Below are positions 12,613 to 25,103 of a stretch of DNA of 64,000 bases, piece by piece. The notes below the pieces were generated by a model. It saw only the letters and a program-made list of their open reading frames with translations, searched no databases and was not told where the DNA came from. The position numbers and the translations under genes are program-made. Origin of the DNA: Stereocaulon alpinum. Taxonomy: Eukaryota; Ascomycota; Lecanoromycetes; Lecanorales; Stereocaulaceae. The stretch covers positions 89,642 through 153,641 of the forward strand of contig JAEUBA010000079.1 of assembly GCA_018257865.1 (NCBI GenBank), written 5' to 3'. Position 1 is the stretch's first letter; every line of letters starts with the position of its first letter.

Positions 12613-13652
12613 ATGCAAATCTTCGTTAAGACCCGTAAGTCGCCCCCGCTTTTGGCTGCTGCCTCGACGCCTTGTTGCATCTGCTAACGCCTCATCGTCT
12701 AGTCACGGGTAAGACCATCACTCTCGAGGTTGAGTCCTCGGACACCATCGACAACGTAAAGGCAAAGATTCAGGATAAGGAAGGAATTCCCCCGGATCAG
12801 CAGCGTCTCATCTTCGCTGGAAAGCAACTCGAAGACGGCCGCACCTTGTCGGACTACAATATCCAGAAGGAGTCAACTCTCCATCTAGTCCTCCGTCTTC
12901 GCGGCGGAATGCAAATCTGTAAGTTTTGTCCATTACTACACCTCAATACTACGTGACTAACACAGTACTTAGTCGTCAAGACCCTTACTGGCAAGACCAT
13001 CACCCTTGAGGTGGAATCGTCCGACACTATCGACAATGTGAAGGCGAAGATCCAGGACAAGGAAGGCATTCCCCCGGATCAGCAGCGTTTGATCTTCGCC
13101 GGCAAGCAGCTCGAAGACGGCCGTACCCTCTCCGACTATAACATCCAAAAAGAATCCACTCTCCATCTTGTCCTCCGTCTCCGTGGCGGTATGCAAATAT
13201 TCGTTAAGACTCTCACCGGCAAGACCATCACACTCGAAGTCGAATCATCAGACACAATCGACAATGTCAAGGCTAAGATTCAAGACAAAGAAGGTATCCC
13301 ACCGGACCAGCAGCGATTAATCTTCGCAGGCAAGCAATTAGAAGATGGCCGTACACTGTCAGACTACAACATCCAGAAAGAGTCCACACTACATCTCGTC
13401 TTACGGCTCCGTGGCGGTATGCAAATCTTCGTCAAGACCCTGACAGGGAAGACAATTACGCTGGAGGTTGAGAGCTCAGACACAATCGACAACGTCAAGG
13501 CCAAGATCCAAGACAAGGAGGGTATCCCACCAGACCAACAGCGCTTGATCTTTGCTGGTAAGCAGTTGGAGGATGGGCGTACGCTATCTGATTACAACAT
13601 TCAGAAGGAGAGCACTCTCCATTTGGTGCTCAGACTTCGTGGTGGTCAGTAG
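12613..13652 (+). CDS. UBI4: Polyubiquitin, four tandem ubiquitin units
   Basis: Encodes 305 residues: four head-to-tail 76-residue ubiquitins, each ending LRLRGG, plus a C-terminal Gln that blocks conjugation until processed. Exons are 12613-12634, 12703-12918 and 12973-13652. Intron 1 interrupts codon 8 of unit 1 and intron 2 interrupts codon 4 of unit 2; both are phase 1. Deubiquitinases cut the precursor into monomers, a supply that in fungi is raised under stress. All units translate identically (for example DKEGIPPDQQRLIFAGKQL), but synonymous codons differ widely between them, so there is little sign of recent sequence homogenisation. Confidence 0.98.
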
Positions 13653-14028
13653 GCGGGTATGGACGTGAGGCTTTCTTTTGATCGTTGTTATGATCATGCT
13701 GCTCTTTAGCGAGGGTTTCTCCAGGATTATCTCATGAAAGGACATGTTCTTGATCGTTGTCTCTACGGCAGTATGTAGTCGACAGTAGTATCAAATACTT
13801 CTTCGGCTGCTAAAGAGTTTCTCCAAATGCTGTGACTGTAAAAAGTAGACTGCCATCTTACTGTTCGTAATGGGTTCATTTGCCACCTAACTCAGCCACT
13901 TTTTTCGTAGAACCTATGATAAGTATGAAGTGTACTTAACATAATTAATTATCTTGCGCCCCAAATCTTTCCCTACATTCACCTGAAAAGTCGATCTAGC
14001 AACATGATACTACGGACGCAGAGCGCAA
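13653..14028. other. Intergenic
   Basis: About 375 bases holding the UBI4 3' untran­slated region and the promoter of the next gene. No structured element recognised; AT-rich around 13930-13960. Confidence 0.5.
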
Positions 14029-16101
14029 ATGCCGTCTTTCTTCTTCCACATCATCTTCGATATTGACGCAGCCTCATCAGGCAGCCAGCTACAGCCAGCC
14101 TTGCCCAAGGAAGACCATATCAAAGACAAGAACCCTGCCACAAAATCGACTCAGTCAGAGACTGAGCTCTCCAACAACGCTCTCAGTCCCCCGAGCAACA
14201 ACGGCAGCGATACTCCAAGAGCTACAGGCTCACCAGTGACACATGACTGGCGCTACGATAGGCTTTCCGTGCAGGACTTCAGTATGGCGCCTGCAGGAGC
14301 GCCAGAACCAGGCGGAGGACAAATTACAGGTCACATCACAAATGGTATCAGTGCTGGTCCAGGCGGTCTTGCTACGAAAGGCAGATACGAGCCTTTGGAT
14401 CCTCAGCAAGAAGAGCTAGGGTGGGGGGTAGTTCGTCTTTACAGGGATGCAGAAGAAACGCCTGGACTATACGATGAACCTCTCAAAAGCCCAAAGAATG
14501 CAAGGCATGCATTGAAAAATGAAAAGCCAGAGCGAATCCCTTTCCGGGATGAGAATTGTACTACACTTTGCATACTTGCTGTGCCTTCGTACCTAACCCC
14601 TTCGGACTTCCTGGGATTTGTAGGAGAGAAGACAAGAGACGAAGTCAGTCACTTCAGGATGATCAGGACGGAGAGGGGAAACAGGTACATGGTGCTTATG
14701 AAGTTTCGAAATGGAAAGAAAGCTCGGGAGTGGAGGAGGGTCTGGAATGGCAAGGCTTTTGATGGCATGGAGGTAGGGTTTAACTCTCTGTGATGTTAAA
14801 TCAAGCTGACAGCCAAAATATAGCCTGAGAACTGCCATGTTGTCTTTGTCAAGTCAATCGAGTTCCGAGCACATGAGCAACCTGGAAAAGAAGCCTCATT
14901 TCCAGACATGACCAATGACCCTTTCACGCCGTCTGTCAAGAATACTCTAACATCTACTCCTTCCACACCCTCGAATTCACAAGCAGCGCCCATCTCATCG
15001 ACCTCACGCTCCTCGAAGCCTCACGCCCCGCCCACACCGGCCTTGATCGAGCTACCAACATGCCCTGTCTGTCTCGAACGTATGGACGAGTCGACCGGCC
15101 TACTCACTATTCTCTGCCAGCATGTCTTCCACTGCTCTTGTCTTCAGAAATGGCGAGGTTCCGGCTGCCCTGTATGTCGGTATACACAGGATGATCTAGG
15201 CTTGGGCAAACGGAACTACAATAGCTTAGGTAACGGAGAAGATGCAGGGTTGAACGAGTGCAGCGTTTGTCACTCAGATGCCAATCTCTGGATATGTCTG
15301 ATCTGTGGCAATGTGGGATGCGGTCGTTACGATGAAGCCCACGCTTACAGCCACTATACACAAAGCCTACACTGCTTCGCCATGGATATGACGACGCAAA
15401 GAGTTTGGGACTACGCTTCAGATGGATATGTTCACCGTATAGTCCAGAACAAGACTGATGGCAAATTCGTTGAGCTTACACCTACATCTACTCAAGCTCC
15501 AAATCACGATGATGATTTCGACGACTATGTTCCACGCGAGAAGCTCGACAACATTGGCTTGGAATACACCCACCTCCTAACGAGCCAGCTCGACAGCCAA
15601 CGCATGTACTTTGAAGAAATCCTTGAGCGTGCAGCTGACAAGGCATCGAAAGCTGCCTCGGCCGCTGAGAAAGCCACAGAAACTTCCAACCATACCGCGG
15701 AACAATTGACCGTACTCCAAGCCTCCCACAACCTCCTTGTCAACGAGACCATCCCAGCCCTCGAAAAAGACCGTGACCGCGCCACTCGCAAAGCCGGGAA
15801 ATTCGAAGCCATGGCCCGCAAGCTAGAAAAGGAATGGCGCGACGAAAAGGCCATGAATGAGTCCCTCATGACCCGCATCAACCATCTGAGCACCCAGCTC
15901 GAGACGCTAAAGACAGAGAAAGCAGACCTCGAAGAGCAGAATCGGGATCTCAGCTTCTTCATCAGCAGTCAAGATAAGTTGAAGACTTTGGATGTCGATG
16001 AGGCGGATGTGAGGGAGGGGACTGTGAGTCTGCCGGAGGCGGCTGAGGAGGCTAAGGGGAAGGCAAAGAAGAAGGGTGGTGGTGGTAGGGGCAAGAAGTG
16101 A
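14029..16101 (+). CDS. ETP1: BRAP2/Etp1-type RING E3 ubiquitin ligase
   Basis: Encodes 673 residues from exons 14029-14772 and 14824-16101 (51 nt intron, phase 0). Domain order is diagnostic of the BRCA1-associated-protein-2 family (yeast Etp1): an RRM-like BRAP2 domain (about 180-275, including LCILAVPSYLTPSDFLGF), a C3H2C3 RING finger (about 328-370: CPVCLERMD, CQHVFHCSC, CPVC), a UBP-type zinc finger (about 393-455: CSVC, LWICLICGNVGCGRY, H..YTQSLH) that would bind the ubiquitin C-terminus, then a long coiled coil (about 500-620) and a lysine/glycine tail. In yeast Etp1 is linked to ethanol tolerance and in animals BRAP2 to Ras/MAPK and cytoplasmic retention. Both zinc-binding modules look complete. 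Confidence 0.93.
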
Positions 16102-17397
16102 GCTCTAATGCTCCCACTCAGATCCCCACTTACTCACGAGTCTGTGTGCTTCGAAATCAGCCATCATTAGCGAAGGCGTTGTTTGGTCGCTAGCATCTAT
16201 TTCAAGCGCAGCGCTAAGATACCCATGGTCCAGTTTGCAAACCGTCTAATTCAGCATGACTGTACTCTTCTTTTCAGGCTGCACAATCTCTAGAGTAGAA
16301 AGACTCCATCGTACCCTGGAGCTCAGGCGATGAAGCCGTTCTTGGCTTACCCATCACTCACTCACTCAAGCACGCACTTGTCTTGCTTGTTACGTCTGAG
16401 ATATCACAGCACCCTCACCTCACGCCCACATCCTCGCATCTTTCCACTCCCCTGCTCTCCAACGTATTCTTTCAACCTCAACCTACGTAATCCGTTACCG
16501 GTAAAGCGCGTAGCTAGTAGTAGTAATAAAACATACAGAACTTGGTCGTTATGCTTGTGAGGGGGGGAACGTTCACCTGGTACATGGCCAAACTTACTTC
16601 TCACAACCACGCTTCCATGATTTGTTTCTACTGACTTAAATGAAATGCCAAGTGAAGAGCTGAAAATCCCTTCAACTCACGCACATGCACCCCAAAGATC
16701 AAGGTAAGGGACAAAGTCATACCAGCTATAGAAATTGATTGAAAGGAGCTCTGCTATAAACGTCGATGCTATGCGAAAAGTGTACATGCACCACCTCGTA
16801 CCGATTCATTAATCATCGTGCCGTCATCTGAAGTCTAACGGGACCACATTGTAAACTCCGTCACGAATAGAGCGAGCGCCATCTAGTGCCCACACACGAA
16901 GTCTGCAAACAAGTGTATGCCTTTCTCATGATACGTTCCACATCTCCTACCACCAACCCGTAACGTCGTCTCATCCATCATTTTTGAACCCGAGCGCTGA
17001 TCTGAATGTAAATGAGTGACGTGATCATATGCAAGCTCCGAAACCCGTGGGGGAAGAATAAGTATATAATGTTCGACCAGGATCCAAATGAGCGTCAAGG
17101 TCTCTGATGAAGGTAATATATCTGCGACGAATGTATCGATCAAGAAAGCCACCTTCGCCGTTTGGATATCTGTTAGCCTATGCGCCGCTGCAATGTTGGG
17201 GCGAGATCCTGGAAGGTGTTTGAAACAAAAGAAAAGAGAGCCAATTTCTCATACTTTGACGCTGTTAAAGTACGCTATCGGACAATGTTGCTGGCACCTG
17301 GAGATAGTACGAACACCGCACAGAACGGCAATATTGTTTGATCCTAATCTCTCGCGCTTCGATTTCGACATTGCATCATGTCTCGTATGACAGAGGA
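16102..17397. other. Intergenic between convergent genes
   Basis: About 1.3 kb between the 3' ends of ETP1 and CDC24. Several short frames exist on both strands without family or splice support. No RNA gene or repeat recognised. Confidence 0.45.
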
Positions 17398-20300
17398 TCA
17401 ATTCTGTTGCCAGTAAAGTTGGAAGTCAGGAGTAACGCCGTCACGAATCTGCTCTTCGTTCGCTGTGCCCCAATCCTCAATAGCGATGTGGACATCCTCG
17501 TCGGATCGGATGGTAACAATATCACCGTCTGAATCTTTATAGCGCAGTCGAGCGGTACCTTTAGCGATTGATGCCGCAGATACTTTGACCATCTTCGAGT
17601 CAATTCGATCAATCAAAGAGCGGTGCTTGATGATAATAGGTACAACAATCGTGACATGGCTTGGGTGCGGGTCGAACCATATTGTGACCTTCAGTTGCGG
17701 TGGAAATGGTATACCATTCTCGGATGATATGGCGGCAGTGGGATTTTGGGCAACGGGAGGAACCGTGTCGGTAAAGGTCCCCTGTCCATACTCTTGCTGT
17801 AAGCGCTGGCCATAGGGGTCATAGCTGGCTTGGTCATGATACACCTGCGGGCCTCGATCTCGCTGTATTGCTGGAGACTGGGTTGCGCTTCGAATTGGCA
17901 TTTGGGCGTCAAGAGGTGATATAGTATTGCTCCGATTGACTGGAGCGCGCGGTTGCACCATGTGAGCTGGGATTGGAGGGACTGGAACGTTCTCGCCATT
18001 TGGTTGCCGTCTGGGACCTGTCACACTCTGGATGTCTGGTGTACTGACTGATCGTGAACGACTCTGTGCCGCCGACATTTGCTGCTGCTGGTACTGAGAA
18101 GCAGCCATTGCTGGCAATGAGGGTCGTGTGATGGTTCGACCATCAACCACAAAGCTGTTTGGAGGTCCTGGGCCCTCTCTAGACGGTGCACGACCTATGG
18201 CGGGAGCGGTCCTGTGCTTGTTTGCATCACGGAGCCATTCGCTAGCCGCCGCCTGTGTCCGAGCGAATGGATACATACTTTGTTGAGACGCCGTGCGTGT
18301 AGAGACTGGTGAATCATTTGAAGGCGAAAAGTAAGAGGTCCCTGCAAATTCGGCCGGCGAGCCGGCACCTGGTGGAATATTCGTATTTAGGCTTAGAGGA
18401 GGTGTGTACGCTCCGTTGCTCTGCTCTTGTTGTGGGTACCTGGAGGGCGGCATACGACCAAGTTGCATGGAACGTAGACTATTGCTTGATACATTCCGAC
18501 TGATGGAGGGTGGTTGGCCTTGACTCATGCTGTAAGTCGGGGCAACATCGTCGTCATCGTCCTCTTCTACCTCTCGATGTGGATTCTTCAGGCTAGGCTG
18601 GGTCTTCAAGTACAAGAACTCCGTAGTTGATGTACCAATGTGCCCCGAGCTTCTCGCCGAGTCAGTCAGAAGTTTCTGCTGTGCCCTCACAGCATCTTGC
18701 CATTTCTTCATCGTTGCTTCGTCATTGAAACGGATGATGAAGTTTTCCACGCCCGGATCCCCTTTCCAAAATATCTGCAATGTGAAGGTTGGGTTTTCTA
18801 TACCGTTATTAGCAGGACACATTGAAACAGCGAGGTAAGGTGTTGAATTTACCAGTTTTCTTATTCATAATGTACGCAACATCAGTGACATTCTGCATAA
18901 AAATACGTCCCTTCAATTGGAGCTTGGGTTTGCCTTTCTTATCGACTAGAGGCTTGTTGGAGGAGAGCATCTTGTTCTTCGCTTTGTTCGGATTGATCTC
19001 TTTGCAACAGAGAAGTATTCGTTCGAAGAGGTAGATCTTGTACTGTTCACGCACAGGCAACTCAAGTGCCACGTCGTTAGCCAAATCTCGTTCTAAGGAG
19101 GTGAGCCTGATAGACTCCTCTTCTTGTACGCGGGCTTCTGCGATTCCAGATGCGAGGGAAGACAGTCCGTCTTTTTCGTGAAGGAAAAGTGTGCTTCCCG
19201 TGAACGGGTTTGGGGAACTGAGGGACAAGCCAGGAGACCATGGTCGAAGCCCCTCTAAGAGGCTGACTTTGGGCCTCGGTGAATCAACCAGATTGGGGTT
19301 GAAAGGCATATCCTTGTGCAGCGAGCTCTGTGAAGGCTTTGCGGATATACTCTTCAGGGACGGGTGCTTGTGAGTGATGTTCTTGGGGTAAGACATCCTA
19401 ATCTCAGGGTTTGTGCTCTTAGGGGAGTGTCTCTTGAAGTTTTGACTCCGGGAAGACATACAGCTCTTTGTAACACATATAGATGTTTGGGCTTTAGGGG
19501 AGTTTGGGGAAGACTGGATGGGTATCTTTGCGCAAGAAGAGTTCTTCGTGCAGAAGATTCCAAGCCTTGAGCGCTCTATTGGAGTCTGCACTGGGGTGTG
19601 CGGTTTTCGTCCTTGAAACTCCACGGGTATGCACTCCAGGCCGCTTGCTGTTCTACGCCGCGGGGTGCGGGTGAACCAGCGGGAGAGTGTGTGCATGTTT
19701 TGCACAGTTTGGGGGACACGGGGGGCCGGGGAATGACGATGGTCAATAGCAAAACGAATGCAGGCGCGCGTTTTGGGATCGAGGGAATCGGACATAACGC
19801 TTACCTCGCGTTCCACTTCTTTAACACCCTCGCCTTTCAGAACGGTGTAGCTACCGAACATTAAGAGTTGGCCGAAGTGGTCGATCTTGTGTCCCTTCCA
19901 GTCCTCGACACGGGATTGGAGTTCGTTGACGGCGGCAAGGCGGTTCTCTCGGCCAACGGCCTCTTCGGCGCGGTCCATCATCGATTGGGTCGCTGCGTGC
20001 CCTTCCACGAGGTCCTGATGAAGTTCATCTTCATAAGCTCCATGCTTCACAAGCTCCTATGACATAGTCAGTAAAGTACCTTTTATGGAAACTAAATGGC
20101 CCAAATACGTTGAGAAGAAGTGGATACTTCGACAAGCGCTGGAAGGGCTTCAGGAGAAAGCCAAGAAGTATTGCGGGCGTTGCACAGATCCCCGAAAGGC
20201 CTTTGTCTGCTGATATGGGCGCCGCGCGAAGCTTGTTCCATTCCTTGATCACGGTATCGTTGCACCTATTTTGGTTGGCAAGAAATGGCTCATATACGCG

Positions 20301-21296
20301 AAATCCGTCTTTGTAATATGAGAAAAGCTTGCCCCAGTTCTGCTCTGATTCTAATAACGAGTTCTGTTGTTCAATACGAATCAAGAACCTTCGCTGGAAA
20401 TCTAGTAAGGCGTTAAGGTTTAAGAAGATGTCATGCACAGCATCGCCTGGAAGCGCTCCGCTTTGTTGGATGCCGTTCTGAAATTGCTGTAGCATCTCCA
20501 GGTGTTGCACGTAGTCACGCTCGGTCCGAACAATTTCATCGATGATCTTCTGCCTATGGGAAGACCCTTGCGTGGCAGGCTGAGCTGCGGAGGTCCTTGA
20601 GGTGCCATTATGATGGAGAAGACCTTTTTGGCCTAGAATATCCAAGACCTTGTTCACAACCTTTGTAACCTTGACAAATCCAGTGGTATCTTCTCCATAC
20701 AGATCAGTGATCAGGAAGCACTCGCTTGGTTCGAATTTCAAATCTCGCATGCAAGCCTCTAGAAATTTGAAGGTAGCGGCCTTTCCCACTTTCGACTCTT
20801 TCAGTTTCGTCTGGTCGAAATATATAGGATCACTTAGTCTCAAAGCATTGTAAATTGTTATCAGGGGATAACCACGCCTCAAGAAATTCCACATCAATGT
20901 GACTGGGTCTAGTGATCCGTTAGCCGCGGTCTCCTCTTCCTGGATTTCGGCTATATGATCTTCAAATCCAGGGACTTCTGCCAGACGACTCCGCAAGTTC
21001 ATGCATATCATGTACAAGGAGCTGTTGTGATCCGCTTTTCGATTCATGATATTCATATCTGGTTCAATTGGCGCGGGTGGCAATTGAGAGAACGTTGAGG
21101 GTATCGGAGGGGGAAAGAGGCCTTTCTCATCCTCTTGAGACCGCATAGTGGAGTTGGAGCCGTATCGGCTGGGCTGTGATGCTAGGCTCGAAGAACCGAA
21201 CGAGGTAGTGCTCCCGTTTACATAACCACGGGAGTGAAGGGACGAGGTCATGTTGTTCCGTGCGAAAGGATTTCGAGCAGTCTCTGTTGCCAGCAT
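17398..21296 (-). CDS. CDC24: Cdc24-type Rho guanine nucleotide exchange factor
   Basis: The exchange factor for Cdc42 that sets polarity at hyphal tips and septa. Exons: 21296-20109, 20056-18853 (with an internal 762-base removable segment, 19804-19043) and 18797-17398. Removing that segment gives 1009 residues, near the usual size; keeping it gives 1263. Domains in order: N-terminal CH-like Cdc24 domain (about 90-200, SLYMICMNLRSRLAEVPGFE), DH/RhoGEF (about 250-430, EIVRTERDYVQHLEMLQQF to LLKPFQRLSKYPLLL), PH (YKIYLFERILLCCKEINPNK onward), a long Ser/Pro/Gln-rich linker, and a C-terminal PB1 domain (LKVTIWFDPHPSHVTIVV to DEDVHIAIEDW) expected to bind the scaffold Bem1 or Nox regulators. Introns at 20108-20057 and 18852-18798 are phase 0 and 1. 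Confidence 0.93.
19043..19804 (-). other. 762-base stop-free segment with splice-site ends inside CDC24
   Basis: In the PH domain the protein would pass from a VERE end to a YKIYLFE start if this segment were removed. It begins GTAAGC after GAG and ends CAG before TAC, so it looks like an intron, yet it is 254 codons long, has no stop in the host frame and encodes Ser/Pro/Lys/Arg-rich low-complexity sequence. It may be an exitron (retained or spliced) or a real insert in a PH loop. The removed form matches the family better. Confidence 0.7.
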
Positions 21297-22618
21297 ACCG
21301 CAGATTTATGTCTCAAGTCAAGTCGCCGGATGCTCAGCAAACTGGTGGGCGGACAAATGCAGACGGAGCGTTCTCTTAGTATGCAATGGCCTCCATAATT
21401 TTGCGCGTTGAGCAGATTTCCAGAGTGTGATCTGTCAATATGATTATGCCAGCACGAAATCGATGACTTTCAAGGGTTCCGGGTCATGGAGGAGGAGATG
21501 CGATCAGTAGCCGGGCAAAGAAGTCTTGGGAGGTTGAGGTGCGGTCAACAGAGGGATGAACTGAGGTTCTTTAGCGACGAACCCAAGGAATGCAAGCAGC
21601 AACGACACAGCCGGGGAATGATATGAGAGGCGCGTTATGAACATACCTATAGTAGCCGGGACTTTAACTACAGTAAAGTAGGATACCTGAAGCCGGTGAG
21701 CATGGCAAGTTGGAGGAAGTGAGCAGGAGTCGTCTCCTAAGGCGTTCGGTCGCACTCTCTGAGATGGCCTGGGTACGGTCAAAGACGGTCGCCAGATGCG
21801 TGCACAAGTCGTTTTGATATTGAGTTGGAAAGGGATCAAGGGACAGGGACAGACTTGTATGAGTAAGGGCAGAGCAAGGTGAGGGCTCTGATGTGAGGAG
21901 CCCTTGAAGGATTGTTCTGCATGCTTATTCGCGGGGCAGTTAGCCTAACCGCTCTAGGACCGGTAACTAGCGTGGTTCTCTGCAGCAAGTGTTCCCGCAT
22001 ATGCCTTCCCTTACTCTATACAAGAAGGATTGACTATGAGAACAGGATTCATAACATTTACAGATATAACATCCACCTTGGAGCCAAGCATTTCACTGCA
22101 ATTACTAGCAGTAACGAAGTTACCTTCCTGGCACCCTCAATAGGAGCATGCTGCTATATCTGGGCTGTAGGCCGAATTGCCACCTACCGACCTTTCAATG
22201 TGGTCTTGAGGATCTGTACATCAGTAGCTGATGATGGTCAGACTGCCGCTGCACGAGACCCGAGCATTTGAAAATGGTTGTTGAAAACCGGGCTGAGCAG
22301 ATCCACACTGACGATGTGATTGGACATGCAAGCGCCGGTAAGTGCCCACACTAGAGAACGCAACATCTCTAAATACTCCTCTTGAGATCCTACGCACCTC
22401 TATTCTTGTCGAGATGCATCTGATTCGGAACAAGCACCTCGGTTCTTAGCCCAAGGACTCTCTCAAGGACCAATAGTGATGCTGAGCGATAAGAATCCTT
22501 ATACTTGAGTGATCAAGTCTCCAACGACCAAATGACGTCTTTCACTGTCGTATTTTGGCGCCACCTGAGCGCATGGGTTTTGAAGCCATGGTATCGAGTG
22601 AAAATGACTCTGGTCTCA
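21297..22618. other. Intergenic, CDC24 upstream
   Basis: About 1.3 kb containing the CDC24 promoter (leftward) and the 3' flank of the SET-domain gene. Short open frames are present but show no conserved blocks. No RNA gene or repeat recognised. Confidence 0.45.
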
Positions 22619-24772
22619 CTAGGTCGACCCTCTTTCAAGAAAGAGCACCCATTCATCGTCTTCTTCCTGCTCATTTTCTTGCAAGTGCGGGTACCAGAAC
22701 CCTTCCGACCTAACGATGTGGAGGCACCATGCAAGGCACTGTACCGTTATTTTTGCATCATTGTACAAAGAGTGAGGGTGCTTCGCCACAGCTGCGTTGA
22801 CTGCATCTAGGTAAGAGACTGCCACCAGATAAAGGTCTTCTTCAGTATGTTGATTTCGGGGTGAAGCGAACCGCTCATCTTCCGCAACTCCATGCCGAGA
22901 TGCCATTGGCAATTCTGACGATGGCGCTTGTGTTATACCCTCCGGATAGATCTCATTAAGGAAATGAAGCCAATAAAGAAAACGTGACTCGAGTTCAGCA
23001 TCTGAAGGTATTTCCCCGCTACCAATCGTATTGTCTGTCTGGGCATATATCCAGAGGCCGCATAGCCAAAGTGTAAATGCGAAGTCACTACCTCCGCGCT
23101 CTCTGATCTTGCTAGGATCTCGTGTTCTCAGTCCTGCGTTTAGTACAGTTCGAAAGTCTTTTAGTAGCCTCTTGGGTGAAGCCGTCATCGTATGCTCTAG
23201 TCTAACGACTTGGAGACTTCTAGCCTTGTCAGGTTCATTGGTATCCATGTATGATCTCAGGATTCTATGCAGGTACCCCAAGACGTGTTCAAGGATGCGC
23301 AATTGGCCTCGGCGATATCTAGCAGCGTCGAGTTGCCGCGCATTTTGTGGCTCCCCACGCAAATCTTTGCCATGCATACACATGGTTGATCGAGCTTTCT
23401 GTAATTTCATGACGACTGCACAGATTACGTGAAGCTTATTGCGTGAGATTGATGTGTCCAAGAAACTTCCGTTGTGCAGCGGACTGTTGTCGGCTTTAGC
23501 TCTCTCTCGCTGATTTTCGACTGCTATGGAAAAATCTTCGAGAAACGACGGAGAGAACTGACACCCGTTATCTGAAATTCGCACCCAATGGATACTTTCC
23601 TCTGCTGGTACCTCTCCCACTCCGATGATTGCATTCTGTGACTTCGTGTGCTCGGTTTTGAATTCCTGGCTGGAGCCATTCGTAGACCTTGCACTTGAGC
23701 CAATGTTTAATCGACGAGATTTGGTAGCCCTGATGTATGAAGATATGTCCGTAGAGAAACTTATGCTCAAGTGGTCGGCTGGATTATCGGGTAGACTGAA
23801 ACCATAGCCCATGATTACTATGTATGCAGACGTCAGCCCAAAGCGTTAAGACTTGAAACGAATACCCACATTCTGCATTGCTCTTGGGTCCATAGTTGTT
23901 CCAAATTTGACTGCCTCCAGTTGCCTTGACATTGTTCTTGAGGGTACACGAGCTCGACCCCCACAGCCAGGTAACTCTCTGAGATGGGTCGTGATTCAAG
24001 ATGTCCAAGCCGGGAATCAGTACGGGACTCTTCGCGTCAACGTCTGCATGTATTGCAAAATCGGTCTCATCCTGACTGAAGACAGCTGGACCCCCAAAGC
24101 TGCGCGAGGACATGATTGTGGCCGTCCAGAGGTAAAGCTCCCTTGTACTAGTCAGTATTATAGTGAATTCTTGACCACTAGCATAAGCATCACAGACCAC
24201 GTCCAAAGCTCGCTCTGATACTTATCGGCTTGGTCATGAAATAGCTCCCTCACTGCATCATCATACTCCTTGCGCCATGTGTCTAGCCTAACTTTTCGTG
24301 CATGCTCCAGGTTAGTCCCCGCTATCCACAGTAAATCATCGGAGTTGTAATACAAAGGAGTATTTAGAGAGTCCTTCTGGTAGGGCTGCGGTAAGTTCCT
24401 AATATAAGGCCACCATGGCGAATACTCTTGTAACAGGTATTGCTTCATTAAGAACAGTTGAGTTGCTACATGCGGCCGGAAGGCAGATTGTATATGAGCA
24501 AGGTGGTACCTGTGGGCACTAGGCCATGAGACAGTAAGATGGTGAGGACATGATATGATCGTGGTGTCTGGAGCAAGGTCCCGGTCTGCGCGGACTCGCA
24601 ACGAATTTCCTTCGGATTGGTTCGATGTTATCTCAACATCAGGGTTGATGTAGCCTCCATTTGCACGAAACCACAATTCGAAGGCTTCCTCAGCCGTGTT
24701 TGAAGTAATGCGAGGAAAGTTGTTGGCAGGAGTCGATAGGTCAAGAAGCCAATCTGCAAGGTCCCGAAGCAT
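22619..24772 (-). CDS. SET-domain protein lysine methyltransferase
   Basis: Encodes about 682 residues from exons 24772-24201, about 24147-23870 and 23817-22619. The architecture is of the RLSMT/SETD3-6/RKM group, in which SET is split by an insert. Visible features: early SET residues (LRVRADRDLAPDTTIISCP), the WIAGTNLEHARKVR region, the SET core LDILNHDPSQRVTW (the NHxx motif that binds S-adenosylmethionine) and the NYGPKSNAELIMGYGF block with the catalytic-site tyrosine, formed across intron 2. A helical substrate-binding domain follows to the C-terminus. Such enzymes often modify ribosomal or other non-histone proteins, so the target is unknown. The first intron's acceptor is ambiguous by 6 bases (in frame either way). 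Confidence 0.85.
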
Positions 24773-25103
24773 ATCCGTTTGAGAAGTCGGTCTCAGAGCG
24801 TAAGCACTCTTAAATTAGAGTAGTAAGAACGAGACTCGGCATCTCTTCCAGGCTCTTTCCAACTACCAGCATGGCAGACAATGAGGATTCAACGACGGCC
24901 AATACCCTCAATGTTTACTTCGCTCGTTAGAGCCAAAGAGAAAGGAACGCGGGCTGGCTTATCTGGAAAAAGCTTACGCTGCCGGCAGAGGGTTCAGCCC
25001 TATTGGATCAGTGACAGATCTGAGGAGAATTGCTTCTTCCTCTCAACACAAACAGGCAAGATTCATACCCTGCTGAACAAAGAAGAAGCGAGGACTCTGG
25101 AAC
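24773..25103. promoter_or_regulatory. Bidirectional promoter region
   Basis: 330 bases between the divergent starts of the SET-domain gene and the P450 at 25104. It must hold both promoters; no specific motif can be assigned. Confidence 0.5.

Noticed and set aside
21940..22000. tRNA-like stretch in the CDC24 upstream region
   Set aside because: No TTCGA-type T-loop and no consistent cloverleaf pairing.
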